Notes: generated by a model not told the origin, from the sequence alone. 64,000 bases of DNA from JAAUTT01 sp038213375 (GCA_038213375.1 JBBQTB010000004.1:1-64000), one strand, 5' to 3'. Numbered from the stretch's first letter, positions 43,858 to 53,385 are shown. Made by a program: numbers and translations.

Positions 43858-44795
43858 AAGGCAAATCTCCGTTCAATGCGAACCAAAATAATTCGCGATA
43901 CTGCATTAAATATCAATATGATTACAAACAGAATAAGGGCAGCAAGCATCAATGCCGAATCATATAATGGAAGTGACATCATTTCTCCATAATTATTTGC
44001 AATCAGGGCGGGTAAAGGATATCCTGAATCGAATATTGAATGAGGTACCTGTGATATGTTGCCGCATACCATCAACACGGCAATGGTTTCGCCAAAAGCA
44101 CGTGATATAGCCAATACAACTGCTGCAAAAATACCTGGCGTAGATTTACGCAGAATTACAAATTTTATGGTCTGCCATTTTGTAGCACCTACTGATAGCG
44201 AGGCATCGCGCAATTCCTTAGGTACGGAAGCAAAAATTTCAGTAAGAATACTAATAATTAATGGAACAATCATGATTGCCAACACTATTCCACCCGCCAA
44301 AACACTGTATCCTGCCGAATATTCTACAAAATGAGGGGCAATCTTATCCCCGATAAAGGGAACAACCACAAGAACTCCCCAAACACCATAAACCACAGGA
44401 GGTATCCCGGCAAGAATATCAATCATCGGATCGACAAGCCGCTTAATGAAAGGGTGTGCATATTCCGAAAGGTAAATACCACTCAGCAAACAGAGTGGCA
44501 ATGCAATCACAATGGCAATAGCGGTTACCCAAAATGTGCCCATGATAAAAGGATAAAAACCAAATTCTCCTTTAAAAGGTCTCCAGCTGCTTGAACTCAA
44601 CATGCTCCATAATGAGTGCTCGTTCAATATGGGTGCCGACTTAAAGTACAATCCCAGGCCAATGATAACAGCAAGCAGCAACGAAAATACAGTAAGCCCC
44701 AACATGATATTGCGAGCCAGTATATCCTTAAAAATTCGATATCTAGTATGGTCTGCCAGAGATATATGTCGCTTTTTCAACAATTTTTTCAACAT
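43854..44795 (-). CDS. Pst-like ABC transporter permease C
   Basis: The 313-aa protein is a PstC-type permease, with a basic N-terminus and six hydrophobic segments. PKELRDASLSVGATKWQTIKF is the ABC-contacting loop, and ISRAFGETIAVLMVCG is typical of the family. It is the first gene of the operon; a substrate-binding protein gene, usually upstream, is missing from the 448 bases before it. Confidence 0.88.
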   Translation of the reverse strand: MLKKLLKKRHISLADHTRYRIFKDILARNIMLGLTVFSLLLAVIIGLGLYFKSAPILNEHSLWSMLSSSSWRPFKGEFGFYPFIMGTFWVTAIAIVIALPLCLLSGIYLSEYAHPFIKRLVDPMIDILAGIPPVVYGVWGVLVVVPFIGDKIAPHFVEYSAGYSVLAGGIVLAIMIVPLIISILTEIFASVPKELRDASLSVGATKWQTIKFVILRKSTPGIFAAVVLAISRAFGETIAVLMVCGNISQVPHSIFDSGYPLPALIANNYGEMMSLPLYDSALMLAALILFVIILIFNAVSRIILVRIERRFAL

Positions 44796-45243
44796 TCAAA
44801 CATTCGTTTTATCCACTGCATCCTGACAATTTTCCAAATCAGGTTTTTATTTCAACCAAATAACGTTGAGAAATAACTAAGTTGGGTTTAACTAATTCTC
44901 TTTTTAAAAGCAATTATTTAAATGTTAATATAATAGCCTAAAAGAATTACTTAAAATCCCAAAACAGAATATCAAACAAAAGTGCAATAGATATGATTGA
45001 AAAGAAATACCATTAAAGAGGTATTTTGTGTACACCTTTTTAGCTAGGTATAAATACTTACTGGTTGATAAGTGGAAATACCAACAGAAGATATTTTTGA
45101 ATTTAACAAATTGTCAATGAGTAGATTGATTCATTTTTTGTCTTTTATCACAATAAATATTGTACCAGCTAAAGATTATATCAATAAACCCATTAGCTAT
45201 GATTTCATTGCCGTCGGCTGAAGCCAACGGCAATGAAACAAGT
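44796..45243. other. Intergenic region with palindromes
   Basis: No gene is seen in these 448 bases. An inverted repeat of 17 bases with one mismatch (45203-45219 with 45222-45238; TTTCATTGCCGTCGGCT) lies six bases after the DUF502 stop and is REP-like. A smaller hairpin AAATACC/GGTATTT lies at 45005-45026. The promoter of the pst-like operon must be in this region but I could not identify it. Confidence 0.5.
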
Positions 45244-45810
45244 TTAAACTCTGGTAACCCCGCCGGATACAATAAATTTCATCATTTCGCCTGCCGGAAT
45301 ATCTACATGAAAAACAGTATCAGGAGCTACAATTAGCACTTCGCCGTTAAATGCATACGAATAAGGGAAATATACTGCAACCTTATCCTTTATATGCAGT
45401 TCGGATAGATCGTGTTGAGTAATAAATCCAAAGCGCTCAACCTCTGGGTGATAATTGACTATAACCCGTACAGGTTGGTTAAACTTTTTTTCTTTTCCAA
45501 CAAAAGCTTCCATAAAATCGCGTATGGAAGTGTATACCATGTTTAAAATGGGAGCGCGTTTAATAATTCGTTCGATGACAAGTTTCACTGGCTGAGCTAA
45601 AACAGTTTGACCTATAAACCCCAAAAGTGTGATTAGAATGAGCATTAATGCAAGTCCCAGGCCGGGGATAGAAAATTTCAATGTTTTCTCAATAAGTGGC
45701 CCCAACACACCATCCACAAATATAAAGGCCAAATAAATCATATAAATGGTAATCCCTAATGGCGCCACATACAAGAGCCCCTGTAGAAAATAATTTATTA
45801 ATCTTTTCAT
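45244..45810 (-). CDS. DUF502 family membrane protein
   Basis: The 188-aa protein belongs to DUF502, of unknown function. It has two membrane helices (about 8-30 and 50-72), then a soluble part with PILNMVYTSIRDFMEAF and VAVYFPYSYAFNGEV. It overlaps the YjbR-like gene by four bases and ends a three-gene operon with it and yraN. Confidence 0.88.
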   Translation of the reverse strand: MKRLINYFLQGLLYVAPLGITIYMIYLAFIFVDGVLGPLIEKTLKFSIPGLGLALMLILITLLGFIGQTVLAQPVKLVIERIIKRAPILNMVYTSIRDFMEAFVGKEKKFNQPVRVIVNYHPEVERFGFITQHDLSELHIKDKVAVYFPYSYAFNGEVLIVAPDTVFHVDIPAGEMMKFIVSGGVTRV

Positions 45811-46160
45811 AATTGTTCGAATTCAGCTTTAAGTTTTTTTGTTAATTTATCAACCACAATGTCGTATGAATGATCAGTCCATTCATAAACGAGTTTGGCA
45901 GGTATACTTCCATCAATTTGAATAGTATTCCAATGCATTTTATTCATGTGATAGCCCGGGTGCACGGCTGAATATCTTTCTCTTAATTCCAAGGCAAGAT
46001 CGGGATTGCATTTGAGGTTGATCGAAAAATCGCCATCCAGATTGGTTAAGGCAAACATTTTACCCATCACCTTAAATACAAGCGTTGTTTCACCAAAGGG
46101 AAATTCCTCAGTCACCCCTTTTTTTAAAATACAATATTCTATGAATTTTTCAATGTTCAT
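45807..46160 (-). CDS. MmcQ/YjbR family protein
   Basis: The 117-aa protein has the family pattern: FPFGETTLVFKVMGKMFALTNLD, then HPGYHMNKMHWNTI. The fold is like a DNA-binding or double-wing domain; the function is unknown. It starts four bases after yraN and overlaps the DUF502 gene, so it is part of the same transcript. Confidence 0.9.
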   Translation of the reverse strand: MNIEKFIEYCILKKGVTEEFPFGETTLVFKVMGKMFALTNLDGDFSINLKCNPDLALELRERYSAVHPGYHMNKMHWNTIQIDGSIPAKLVYEWTDHSYDIVVDKLTKKLKAEFEQL

Positions 46161-46164
46161 GACT

Positions 46165-46530
46165 TTATCTTACTCGTGGATAAAAGGCATTTTCGATGTG
46201 CTCTATTTTTGTTTCGGATTTTGCTAAAATAATGGAAATGACGTCAAAGCGAACTTCATCGTCGATATTTCGGGTGCGAATATACGCATTCGCAGCCGAA
46301 ATCAGCATCTGTTGTTTATTTCGATTCACAGCCATAAATGGCTCCTGAATATAATTTGAGGCAAGACTTTTCACCTCAACAAAAACAACAACCTTGTTTT
46401 TTTTTGCAATAACATCGATTTCGAGATGATGTGAGAACCAATTTCGTTCGAGTATTTCGTATCCATTTTTTGTTAGAAAATCCACAGCGGCATCCTCTGC
46501 CTTTTTACCAATTTCACGCGTTGAATTCAT
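46165..46530 (-). CDS. yraN: YraN/UPF0102 endonuclease-like protein
   Basis: The 121-aa protein has a restriction-nuclease-like fold: GKKAEDAAVDFL, then EIDVIAK and VVFVEVKS, where E, D and ExK form the PD-(D/E)XK pattern. It is usually found near RNase HII genes; here it starts an operon with the YjbR-like and DUF502 genes. Confidence 0.92.
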   Translation of the reverse strand: MNSTREIGKKAEDAAVDFLTKNGYEILERNWFSHHLEIDVIAKKNKVVVFVEVKSLASNYIQEPFMAVNRNKQQMLISAANAYIRTRNIDDEVRFDVISIILAKSETKIEHIENAFYPRVR

Positions 46531-46568
46531 ATTGCAAAAAATTTGAATAAAAACGTAACCTTTTAGTT

Positions 46569-46600
46569 CAAAAATACGATTTAATACTTGAATTCACCAA
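46569..46600 (-). promoter_or_regulatory. Promoter of the yraN operon
   Basis: On the minus strand, TTG (46600-46598) and TATTTTTG (46576-46569) are spaced by 21 bases. The predicted start near 46562 leaves a leader of about 31 bases before the yraN start codon. Confidence 0.55.
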
Positions 46601-46611
46601 CTAACAATTGA

Positions 46612-47265
46612 ATGATCTTCCAAAAGCAATTTTTACTCACAGTTTCACTAATAATTTCAATTCATAATTTATACGCTTCAGATTTTGAGGGCAATATCAC
46701 TTTTGTAAAAGAAACGCTTTACGATACAACCTATTTTTCAATTTCAGTAAAAGAAAACCTTGTAAGAATTGATGAAAAAAATTCCAAGCATCAAATCCTG
46801 CAGAGTTTAATTGTAGATATTGTAACAAAGAATATAACGGCACTCAGCCCTACCTTAAAACTCTATACCACCATCGAAAAACGTATTAATTACAGTAGGG
46901 TGCGAAAGGAGGATTTTGTTTGTGTTAAAACGGAAAATTATAAATATATCAATGGTTACAAATGTTTCCAATGGCGGATGCGTAATCAGGGATTAAACTG
47001 TGAAATATCCTATTGGGTATATGAAGGAAATCTCAATTTTCTGAATGAAGTTTATCAATTGCTTGGAAAAACTGAAGATTATGCAAAGTATTGTCTGTAT
47101 TATGACCAAATTCCGCAAACAAAGGGCTATTTCCCTGTTTTGATAATAGAAAGGACACTTTTACGCGATGAAAAACTTAGAGTTTCTCTTCAAAATATAA
47201 ACAGCAAAAAAGTAGATGCTCAGATATTTAATGTTCCCAAAGAATATAAGTATCTTAGATCGTAG
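46612..47265 (+). CDS. Hypothetical secreted protein (DUF4412-like)
   Basis: The 217-aa protein has a signal peptide (about 1-22, ending LYAS) and then FEGNITFVKETLYDTTYFSISVKENLVRI, which resembles the start of DUF4412-like secreted proteins. The rest is beta-rich, with three Cys. The function is unknown. It is convergent with the LD-carboxypeptidase gene and shares a terminator with it. Confidence 0.7.
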   Translation: MIFQKQFLLTVSLIISIHNLYASDFEGNITFVKETLYDTTYFSISVKENLVRIDEKNSKHQILQSLIVDIVTKNITALSPTLKLYTTIEKRINYSRVRKEDFVCVKTENYKYINGYKCFQWRMRNQGLNCEISYWVYEGNLNFLNEVYQLLGKTEDYAKYCLYYDQIPQTKGYFPVLIIERTLLRDEKLRVSLQNINSKKVDAQIFNVPKEYKYLRS

Positions 47266-47286
47266 TTTTGATCAAATAGTGATTAC

Positions 47287-47330
47287 AAAATAGTGATTAG
47301 TAATGAATACCAAGTACTAATCACTATTTT
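47287..47330. terminator. Bidirectional terminator
   Basis: AAAATAGTGATTAGTA (47287-47302) is a perfect 16-bp inverted repeat with 47315-47330, with A and T runs at the outer ends. It lies between convergent genes and overlaps the end of the LD-carboxypeptidase gene. Confidence 0.8.
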
Positions 47331-48247
47331 GGTATATTACCATCATAAAAGTCGAGTTTCACTATGTCTTCTTTCACTTCTAAAATAACATTCCTTCCGA
47401 GTATAAGGGGCAAATTAGGATGACAATGGCCTGCCAGAAAATTGAATGCCACCGGATAGTTGTAATCGGACACAGCATCGGCAATGATCTCATATGCTGT
47501 TTTACCAAAAGGAACGGTGTTGTCTCTCATATCTGTCATTCCACCAATTACTAACCCCTTTAAGCTTTTTAGTTTCCCTGAAATTTTAAGGTTCATCATC
47601 ATTCGATCGATATGATACAGGTATTCGTCCAAATCCTCAAGAAAAAGAATTCTTCCATCGGTTTCCAGATCGCAAAATGTACCCCTCAAACTAAAAAGTA
47701 CCGAAAGATTGCCACCAACAATCATTCCTGTGGCTTTCCCTATGCGATTTAACTCGAAAGCAGGAAACTTATAATCGACCATTCCACCTGATAATACATG
47801 GTAAAGTTTCTGCCATGAGTCGTCAACTGTTAAACCAGGGGTTAAATTAATGGGCATGGCAGCATGGATAGTTTCGAAGCCTATTACCCGATTTAAATAG
47901 GAATGAAGCACTGTTATATCGCTGTACCCGATAATCCATTTAGGGTTTGCTTTAATTAGCTTATGATCGAGGTTTTCAAGAAGTCGAACAGTTCCATATC
48001 CACCTCTTGCACACAAAATTGCTTTGATTTCAGGGTTTTTTATCATTCGAATGAAATCTTCGGCACGATCTTCATCTTTCCCCGCAAACTGAAAATGCTG
48101 ATCGTAAATACTATCCCCAAACTCAACCTTATACCCCCATTGCCCGATAAGTTTAACGGCCTCAGTCAAATCTTCGCGGGTAACTTTACGGGAAGGAGCT
48201 ATGATACCAATCTTATCGCCCTGTTTCAAAGGTAGCGGAGTTATCAT
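47324..48247 (-). CDS. Muramoyltetrapeptide LD-carboxypeptidase (peptidase S66)
   Basis: These enzymes trim the peptide of recycled cell wall. The 307-aa protein has ARGGYGTVRLLENLD, then GYSDITVLHSYLN with the catalytic Ser, FLEDLDEYLYHIDRMM with the Glu, and FLAGHCHPNLPLILG with the His of the triad. MccF-type immunity proteins belong to the same family; nothing nearby suggests that role. I chose the ATG at 48245-48247 rather than TTG two codons upstream. Confidence 0.93.
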   Translation of the reverse strand: MITPLPLKQGDKIGIIAPSRKVTREDLTEAVKLIGQWGYKVEFGDSIYDQHFQFAGKDEDRAEDFIRMIKNPEIKAILCARGGYGTVRLLENLDHKLIKANPKWIIGYSDITVLHSYLNRVIGFETIHAAMPINLTPGLTVDDSWQKLYHVLSGGMVDYKFPAFELNRIGKATGMIVGGNLSVLFSLRGTFCDLETDGRILFLEDLDEYLYHIDRMMMNLKISGKLKSLKGLVIGGMTDMRDNTVPFGKTAYEIIADAVSDYNYPVAFNFLAGHCHPNLPLILGRNVILEVKEDIVKLDFYDGNIPK

Positions 48248-48320
48248 TTGCAATGCTTTTTACTTTCTACTTTTCCTTATATTTGCTAATTCAATATAAA
48301 ACAAAGATACAAAATTGGAT

Positions 48321-50351
48321 ATGAAGAACTATAAAAGATATTTGATCACCTCTGCCCTACCCTATGCAAATGGCCCTGTGCATATTGGACACCTTGCCGG
48401 GGTTTATATTCCTGCTGATATTTATGTGAGATACCTTCGGTTGAAAAAGCGCGATGTACTATTCATTGGCGGATCGGACGAACACGGCGTTCCCATTACC
48501 ATCAAAGCTCGTCAGGAAGGTGTTTCCCCTCAGCATATTGTTGATAAATATCACAACATTATTAAATCATCATTTGAGAAGTTCGGCATATCGTTCGATA
48601 TCTATTCACGCACAACATCTAAAATCCATTACGAAACTGCCTCGGAGTTCTTCAAGACGCTATACGACAGAGGTGAATTTATTGAAAAAACAACGGACCA
48701 ATATTATGACGAGGAAGCTAAGCAATTCCTTGCCGACCGCTACATTACCGGAACCTGCCCTCATTGTGGCAACGAAAGCGCCTATGGCGACCAATGCGAG
48801 AAATGCGGAACATCCCTAAATGCAACTGATCTTATCAATCCCAAATCTACTCTTAGTGGAACACCACCTGTTTTGCGAAGTACAAGTCACTGGTATTTGC
48901 CTTTAGACAAACATGAAGCTTATTTGCGAAACTGGATTCTCGAAGAAAACAAAGACTGGAAAACCAATGTTTACGGGCAGTGTAAATCGTGGCTTGACCA
49001 AGGCTTACAACCACGTGCCGTAAGCCGCGACCTCGATTGGGGAATTCCTGTACCTGTGGAGGGAGCTAAAGGCAAGGTATTATACGTTTGGTTTGATGCT
49101 CCTATAGGTTATATATCAGCAACTAAAGAACTTACCCCCGACTGGGCCAAATACTGGAAAGACAAGGAAACCTGCATGATTCATTTTATCGGGAAAGACA
49201 ATATCGTATTCCATTGTATCATTTTCCCTGCCATGCTGCATGCCGAAGGAAGCTATATTTTACCTACCAATGTGCCAGCAAACGAATTCCTTAATCTCGA
49301 AGGCGACAAAATTTCAACGTCTCGAAACTGGGCCGTTTGGTTGCACGAATATTTGGAAGATTTTCCCGGAAAAGAAGACGTATTGCGCTACACTCTTTGT
49401 GCAAATGCACCTGAAACGAAGGACAATGATTTTACATGGAAAGATTTCCAAACACGCAATAATAGTGAACTAGTCGCCATTTTTGGAAATTTCGTAAACC
49501 GTGCACTAGTACTTACACAAAACTATTTTGGCGGTATTGTTCCACAAGCCGGGGAGTTTACTGATTTTGACACTGTAACATTTAACGAAATAGCTTCGAT
49601 CAAAAAGAATGTTGAAGAATCGCTTGAATCATTCCGCTTTCGCGAAGCCTTAAAGGAAGCCATGAACCTTGCCCGATTGGGTAACAAATACCTTGCTGAT
49701 ACTGAACCCTGGAAACTCATTAAAACAGATGAAGACCGGGTGAAAACCATTCTGAATATTTCGTTACAGATTACAGCAAATTTGGCGATTCTGATGGAGC
49801 CATTTCTTCCGAAGACAGCTGAGTCTCTTCGAAAGATGCTGAATATAAATCAGTTTGAATGGGAAACCATTGGCTCGGTACTTCTACCGGTTGGCCACAA
49901 AATAAATCAAGCTGAACTGCTGTTCGAAAAGATTGAGGATTCTGCCATTGATCAACAATTGGAACGCTTAACCAGAATAAAAGCAGAAAACGAGCGTAAA
50001 AACACCAAAGCCGCTCCCCAAAAAGAGCCAATAAACTTCGATAATTTTTCGACGATGGATATACGCACCGGTACTATCCTCGAAGCCGAAAAAGTACCCA
50101 AAACAACCAAGCTAATGAAGCTGAAAGTAGATACCGGAATTGATGTAAGAACCATTGTTTCTGGTATTGCTGAGCATTTTAACGCCGAAGAACTTCCCGG
50201 TAAACAAATAAGTGTGCTTGTAAACCTCCAACCTCGCAAAATCAAAGGAATTGAGTCACAAGGAATGATACTGCTTGCCGAAGACTTCAGCGGAAAACTA
50301 ATTTTTGTGGTACCTGAAAATAAAACAGATAATGGAGCTTTGGTGAAATAA
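48321..50351 (+). CDS. metG: Methionyl-tRNA synthetase
   Basis: MetG charges tRNA with methionine. The 676-aa protein has the HIGH motif ANGPVHIGHLAG, a zinc knuckle with two CxxC pairs (CPHC, CEKC), the KMSKS-like motif KISTSRN, and a C-terminal tRNA-binding domain (from FSTMDIRTGTILEAEKV). ATG 48321 is preferred over TTG 48315. A TAnnTTTG box lies at 48278-48285, but without a clear -33 partner. Confidence 0.97.
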   Translation: MKNYKRYLITSALPYANGPVHIGHLAGVYIPADIYVRYLRLKKRDVLFIGGSDEHGVPITIKARQEGVSPQHIVDKYHNIIKSSFEKFGISFDIYSRTTSKIHYETASEFFKTLYDRGEFIEKTTDQYYDEEAKQFLADRYITGTCPHCGNESAYGDQCEKCGTSLNATDLINPKSTLSGTPPVLRSTSHWYLPLDKHEAYLRNWILEENKDWKTNVYGQCKSWLDQGLQPRAVSRDLDWGIPVPVEGAKGKVLYVWFDAPIGYISATKELTPDWAKYWKDKETCMIHFIGKDNIVFHCIIFPAMLHAEGSYILPTNVPANEFLNLEGDKISTSRNWAVWLHEYLEDFPGKEDVLRYTLCANAPETKDNDFTWKDFQTRNNSELVAIFGNFVNRALVLTQNYFGGIVPQAGEFTDFDTVTFNEIASIKKNVEESLESFRFREALKEAMNLARLGNKYLADTEPWKLIKTDEDRVKTILNISLQITANLAILMEPFLPKTAESLRKMLNINQFEWETIGSVLLPVGHKINQAELLFEKIEDSAIDQQLERLTRIKAENERKNTKAAPQKEPINFDNFSTMDIRTGTILEAEKVPKTTKLMKLKVDTGIDVRTIVSGIAEHFNAEELPGKQISVLVNLQPRKIKGIESQGMILLAEDFSGKLIFVVPENKTDNGALVK

Positions 50352-50568
50352 AAACGGGTTTAACTCACCTTTTAATTTAAATAAATAATGAACAACTTGA
50401 GTGAAAAGGGTTCAAAAAACGATTCAAAGTGTTCCTTTGCAGGCAGAATTTTTTCAGTTATTGTGTGATTAACAATTTTTTGATCCTTTAAAAGTTAAAA
50501 ACCATATTAAGCTTAAAACTTCATATCTTACAAAAGTTTTTTTCTAAACAAACTAACAAAAAAGTAAA

Positions 50569-51429
50569 ATGACAAAAAAACAATTATTTGCAACATCCCG
50601 AGCAATTGCATTCTGCGCACTTGCAGCAATTATGATGGTTTCATGTAAACCGAAAAAGGAAATTGGCCTTCAATTATGGTCAGTTCGTGATTCAATGAAA
50701 GTAGATGCAAAACTTACCATCAAAGAAGTTGGTAAAATGGGTTTTAAATTTGTGGAAGGCGCCGGTTATAGCAATGGTAAATTCTATGACATGGCTCCCG
50801 CTGATTTTAAGGCTTTGCTCGAAGCTAACAATTTAACCATGTTAAGTTCCCATACTGGTAAACCAGTTCCAGATTCTGCAAAATGGAATGAAGTAATGGC
50901 ATGGTGGGACCAATGTATCGATGCTCACATAGCTGTTGGCGCTAAATATATCATCCAACCATTTATGGATTCGGTTGGTTATTCCGGATTGGCTGGTTCG
51001 AAACGCTATTGCGATTATTTTAATGCTATTGGAGAAAAATGTAATGCTAAAGGTCTTCGTTTCGGTTATCATAATCACGATAAAGAGTTTACCGATGTTG
51101 ACGGAACCACTTTTTACGATTATATGCTTTCTCATACCGATTCGTCGAAAGTATTTTTCGAACTCGACTTGTGGTGGATCCATGAAGGCGGCAAAAAAGC
51201 GGAAGATTATTTCACAAAATATCCTGGCCGTTTCGTTTTCTACCATGTAAAGGACGAAAAAGAACTTGGAGCTAGTGGTAAAATAGATTTCAAACCCTAT
51301 TTTGATAATGCCAAATTAGCCGGTATGAAGTATTATATTGTAGAGGTTGAAGCGTATACTAATGGAAATGAACTTGAAAGTGTAAAGAAAAGTATCGACT
51401 TTTTAAATGCTGCAGAATACGTAAAGTAA
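50569..51429 (+). CDS. Sugar phosphate isomerase/epimerase-like lipoprotein (AP endonuclease family 2)
   Basis: The 286-aa protein has a signal peptide with lipobox MVSC (about 26-29), then a TIM barrel of the xylose isomerase-like family (GLQLWSVRDSM, GAKYIIQPFM, FGYHNHDKEF, HVKDEKE). The metal ligands are visible: Glu in EVEAYT and His in YHNHD. Such proteins are frequent in Bacteroidota, probably for sugar catabolism outside the cytoplasm; the substrate is unknown. A terminator follows. Confidence 0.85.
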   Translation: MTKKQLFATSRAIAFCALAAIMMVSCKPKKEIGLQLWSVRDSMKVDAKLTIKEVGKMGFKFVEGAGYSNGKFYDMAPADFKALLEANNLTMLSSHTGKPVPDSAKWNEVMAWWDQCIDAHIAVGAKYIIQPFMDSVGYSGLAGSKRYCDYFNAIGEKCNAKGLRFGYHNHDKEFTDVDGTTFYDYMLSHTDSSKVFFELDLWWIHEGGKKAEDYFTKYPGRFVFYHVKDEKELGASGKIDFKPYFDNAKLAGMKYYIVEVEAYTNGNELESVKKSIDFLNAAEYVK

Positions 51430-51481
51430 TTTTTAAAAAACCTTAAAAATACTCCTTAATTCTTTCTTTTTAACACTTTAT

Positions 51482-51533
51482 AAAAATCAACTTGTTTTAC
51501 CCTGTATTCCTAAGGGTATAGGTTGATTTTTTT
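51482..51533 (+). terminator. Terminator of the sugar isomerase-like gene
   Basis: AAAATCAAC near 51483-51491 pairs with GTTGATTTT (51522-51530), and within it ACCCT with AGGGT, followed by a run of T. It fits an intrinsic terminator 60 bases after the stop codon. Confidence 0.7.
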
Positions 51534-51584
51534 GCTTTGTGTTGAAAAATTAATAAAATATTTAAAATGTCAAAGTAGAATGAT

Positions 51585-51935
51585 ATGGAAACCAGCGAAA
51601 TTAAATACCTGTTATTAAGCGAATTTGAAGCAATTGAAAATATTGAAATTAGAAATAATTTCGAAAAAGGAGGGGTGTCACTTATAAATCAAAAACTTAT
51701 AGAATTCAAAAGAAAAAGGAAAATGGCAATTTTACGCCTTTACCTTATGATAATCTCATTTATAATATTGATTATAAATAGTTTATTTCATTTTTTAGGA
51801 AGTTTTTCACTTGGTTGTGTATTCGGTTTACTTATTGCTATGATGATTTCACTTATTGTAAGTTTACACTCTACAAGCATTACCAAAGACCGGCAAATAC
51901 TTATTCTTGAACTTTTAATTAAGCTATATAATTAA
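51585..51935 (+). CDS. Hypothetical small membrane protein
   Basis: The 116-aa protein starts with a short charged part (METSEIKYLLLSEFEAIENIE) and an alpha-helical stretch ending KRKRKM. Two hydrophobic segments follow (about 49-70 and 75-95). No family is recognised. It lies between a terminator and a small reading frame on the other strand. Coding nature is supported by length and two clean helices, but not by a known relative. Confidence 0.6.
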   Translation: METSEIKYLLLSEFEAIENIEIRNNFEKGGVSLINQKLIEFKRKRKMAILRLYLMIISFIILIINSLFHFLGSFSLGCVFGLLIAMMISLIVSLHSTSITKDRQILILELLIKLYN

Positions 51936-51946
51936 TTTACAACGCT

Positions 51947-52114
51947 TTACACCTCAAAGCAAAAACCATAATTGTTGTAGTCGAAATCCAGGATATTATT
52001 CAATTGAAATATCCGATACTGAAAGGTATAATCGGTGATTAATTCGCTTGTATTTACCAGCTCTGTAACCTCAATTGAATTTGGTTCAGTTAAAAATGAA
52101 TCTTCAGTTTTCAT
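51947..52114 (-). CDS. Small hypothetical protein, 55 aa
   Basis: An open frame from ATG (52112-52114) to TAA (51947-51949) reads MKTEDSFLTEPNSIEVTE..., with LITDYTFQYRIFQLNN and FDYNNYGFCFEV at the end. A TAACTTTG box lies at 52186-52179 on the minus strand, 65 bases upstream. No relative is recognised. It is convergent with the 116-aa gene (11 bases apart). It fills part of an otherwise empty 478-base stretch. Confidence 0.35.
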   Translation of the reverse strand: MKTEDSFLTEPNSIEVTELVNTSELITDYTFQYRIFQLNNILDFDYNNYGFCFEV

Positions 52115-52413
52115 AGTGCAACTGCTTTAGTAATAACTTCAGCTAATTTACCCTTGAAATGTTAAGTTAACCTTTATTCAAAGTTAATTCCATTGCAACA
52201 AATGTAACTAATTGGTTATGTGTACAATTATTTATAAACACATTATTAACATATGTTTGCCTCCAGCATCAATTGTTGTTGTATTTGTTATTTGAAAATC
52301 TGTTCTTTTTCTTAGTATTTGGTTTAAAATAAAATTTGTAGAAACTACTTTGAAAAATAGTACATTAGTAACATTTCAATAAACTGTTTTCTAAACCTTT
52401 AATTTGATAACGT
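52115..52413. other. Intergenic region before the SPFH gene
   Basis: No gene is seen in the 299 bases between the small ORF and the SPFH gene. A perfect -7-like octamer TATGTTTG lies at 52252-52259 (+), without a matching -33 box. Confidence 0.4.
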
Positions 52414-53313
52414 ATGATAGCTTTAACTATTCTTGGAATCATTGCAATCATTGTTGGTGCTGTAATTGGCACAAACAACTCACCAATTCAAAAATTCAGC
52501 GGACTATTTAAAATAGTTGGCATAGCAATTATTATTGCCGGTATTGCCTTTTCATCCATAAAGCAAATTGAACCTGGTGAGGTGGGTGTACAAAAGCTTT
52601 TTGGTAAAGTAAACAACCAAACACTTGAGAGTGGGCTAAACCTTGTAAATCCGCTTGTTGAAGTTGTTAGCTTCGATATCCGAACCCAGAATTACACTAT
52701 GTCTGGTGTCCACAATGAAGGTGATAAAGCGGGTGACGACGCTATCCGTGTTTTATCTGCGGACGGATTAGAGGTAATTATCGATTTAACTGTACTTTAT
52801 AAGGTTTTGCCTAACGAGGCTCCACGAATTCTAAAAGAGATTGGTACTGATTATCGGAATACCATTGTAAGGCCTATTTGCCGCACTAAAATCCGCGACA
52901 ACGCTGTATATTATGATGCAGTAGCGCTTTATTCAACAAAACGAGACGAGTTTCAATCGCGAATTTTCAAAACCATCGAAATCGATTTCAAAACAAGGGG
53001 ATTAGTATTGGAACAATTATTAGTTCGTAACATAACCCTTCCGGCATCTGTTAAAACGACCATCGAAGGGAAAATCAACGCTGAACAAGAGGCCCAGAAG
53101 ATGACATTTGTACTGCAAAAGGAAAAGCAGGAGGCTGAACGTAAAAGAGTTGAAGCCCAAGGCATTGCTGATTATCAGAAAATTCTAAGCACTGGATTAA
53201 GCGATAAACAATTGCAATACGAGATGATCAAAGCCATTGCCACTTCTCCTAACGCTAAGCTCATTATAATGGGTGGAAACAAAAATACTCCCGTTATCGT
53301 TGATGGGAAATAA
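52414..53313 (+). CDS. SPFH/prohibitin-like membrane protein
   Basis: The 299-aa protein starts with two hydrophobic segments (about 1-19 and 29-46) and then has the SPFH (band 7) domain: IEPGEVGVQKLFGKVN, DLTVLYKVLPNE, FKTRGLVLEQLLVRNITLP. A coiled coil rich in Glu, Lys and Gln follows (about 210-250). Prohibitin-like proteins build ring-like scaffolds in the inner membrane. It stands alone, with a hairpin at its end. Confidence 0.9.
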   Translation: MIALTILGIIAIIVGAVIGTNNSPIQKFSGLFKIVGIAIIIAGIAFSSIKQIEPGEVGVQKLFGKVNNQTLESGLNLVNPLVEVVSFDIRTQNYTMSGVHNEGDKAGDDAIRVLSADGLEVIIDLTVLYKVLPNEAPRILKEIGTDYRNTIVRPICRTKIRDNAVYYDAVALYSTKRDEFQSRIFKTIEIDFKTRGLVLEQLLVRNITLPASVKTTIEGKINAEQEAQKMTFVLQKEKQEAERKRVEAQGIADYQKILSTGLSDKQLQYEMIKAIATSPNAKLIIMGGNKNTPVIVDGK

Positions 53314-53335
53314 AAGGATATTCATTAATTCAATT

Positions 53336-53385
53336 AACGCTGGTGAAATTAGAAATTGTGATACAATATTCTATTCATCAGCGTT
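53336..53385. terminator. Hairpin between convergent SPFH and MlaF-like genes
   Basis: AACGCTGGTGAA (53336-53347) pairs with TTCATCAGCGTT (53374-53385) with one G-U pair; the loop is 26 bases. No long T-tract is present. Confidence 0.5.

Noticed and set aside
48278..48309. TAnnTTTG boxes on both strands between the LD-carboxypeptidase gene and metG as firm promoters
   Set aside because: Neither has a -33 box at proper spacing; in A+T-rich DNA the octamer appears by chance.
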